Source of the DNA: Candidatus Equihabitans merdae
GTDB taxonomy: Bacteria; Bacillota; Clostridia; Lachnospirales; Lachnospiraceae
Assembly (NCBI GenBank): GCA_018065025.1
Contig: JAGHUB010000081.1
Location: 1 to 22,714, forward strand
Reading direction: 5' to 3'
DNA: 22,714 nt
Shown in pieces: positions 22,403-22,714 of this stretch. Within the stretch, counting starts at the first letter, position 1. Each line of letters opens with the position of its first letter. The notes beneath the pieces are model-generated. The model did not search any database. It worked only from the letters and a program-made list of their open reading frames with translations, and had not been told where the DNA came from. The position numbers and the translations under genes were made by a program.

Positions 22403-22714
22403 TTACCATACCTTCCTTTCATAGGGTGTGTTTACCAGAGGCAGTACTGTCTGTCTGACACCGCTTGCTCTGTAGTAAGCATCAGCAATAGCAGGAGCAG
22501 TAGGAATAGATGTGATCTCACCGACACCGATAGCGCCGCAGGCAACATCCAGACCTTCTTTTTCAACGATGATGGGAACGATCTCCGGAATCTCATGAGC
22601 TCTGAAGAGACCAAGTGAACCGTATTTCTGGATGGGCTGACAATTGTCATCGAAAGGCAGACGTTCTGTCAGAGCATAACCCATACTCATGACAACACCA
22701 CCCTCGATCTGGCC
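22403..22714 (-). CDS. xdhD: Molybdenum hydroxylase / xanthine dehydrogenase subunit, C-terminal part (partial)
   Basis: The C-terminal 103 codons of a xanthine dehydrogenase-family molybdopterin subunit. The frame stays open to the window edge; the ATG at 22690 is internal, since the preceding codons read GQIEGGVV and belong to the classic molybdopterin-binding GQxEGG segment. The motif GAIGVGEITSIPTAPAIADA contains the active-site glutamate (GVGE). It differs from the GEPP of classical xanthine dehydrogenases, and matches the XdhD or selenium-dependent branch as I remember it. Such enzymes hydroxylate purines such as hypoxanthine or xanthine, with a cyanolysable sulfur or selenium at the Mo centre. 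The polyferredoxin gene follows without a gap. No selenocysteine codon or SECIS can be judged from this fragment. Confidence 0.88.
   Translation of the reverse strand, partial: GQIEGGVVMSMGYALTERLPFDDNCQPIQKYGSLGLFRAHEIPEIVPIIVEKEGLDVACGAIGVGEITSIPTAPAIADAYYRASGVRQTVLPLVNTPYERKVW

Overview
The window reads as a chromosomal segment of an anaerobic, probably gut-associated Clostridia (Lachnospiraceae-like) bacterium. The basis is moderate GC, strong AGGAGG-type ribosome binding sites, short intergenic gaps, and family-level resemblance of the DUF815, Ppx and Ppk proteins to clostridial ones. I cannot name the species. Coding density is very high and no gap exceeds about 230 bases. I saw no rRNA, tRNA, CRISPR array, IS element or phage gene.

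Layout. (1) 1-5708, plus strand: a tight polyphosphate operon with a DUF815-type AAA ATPase, exopolyphosphatase (ppx), polyphosphate kinase (ppk1) and an unrecognised 219-residue protein, closed by an intrinsic terminator. (2) 5820-11515, minus strand, transcribed right to left: a DauR/YheO-like PAS-HTH regulator, diaminopropionate ammonia-lyase (ygeX/dpaL), the YgeY M20 hydrolase, the YgeW carbamoyltransferase and a carbamate kinase (arcC/yqeA). (3) 11742-20101, plus strand, diverging from the regulator: two fold-type-II PLP enzymes (one unassigned, one threonine-synthase-like), phosphoserine aminotransferase (serC), the SsnA amidohydrolase and the YgfK iron-sulfur flavoprotein. (4) 20171-21833, plus strand: a LytTR response regulator with an altered phosphorylation site, and a prepilin-peptidase-like membrane protein carrying four tandem 10-residue repeats. 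(5) 21923-22714, minus strand: an RnfB-like polyferredoxin and the C-terminal end of a molybdenum hydroxylase (XdhD-like), which runs off the window.

How they fit. ygeW, ygeX, ygeY, yqeA, ssnA, ygfK and xdhD also cluster in E. coli. This gene set has been linked to anaerobic dissimilation of purines/urate by gut bacteria. The inferred logic here is that XdhD and its ferredoxin oxidise or interconvert purines, and YgfK (built like a rearranged dihydropyrimidine dehydrogenase) reduces the ring. SsnA, possibly with a HyuA not present here, opens it. YgeW and YgeY release carbamoyl phosphate and 2,3-diaminopropionate. ArcC makes ATP from carbamoyl phosphate, and YgeX converts diaminopropionate to pyruvate and ammonia. 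The exact step order is inference, partly from incomplete recall of the literature.

The least expected part is the insertion of three PLP-enzyme genes (11742-15631) between the regulator and ssnA. They suggest that serine, O-phosphoserine or diaminopropionate-type amino acids are handled alongside purine breakdown. The other unusual items are the Glu-for-Asp receiver, the repeat-bearing prepilin peptidase and its structured leader with a probable non-standard start codon.
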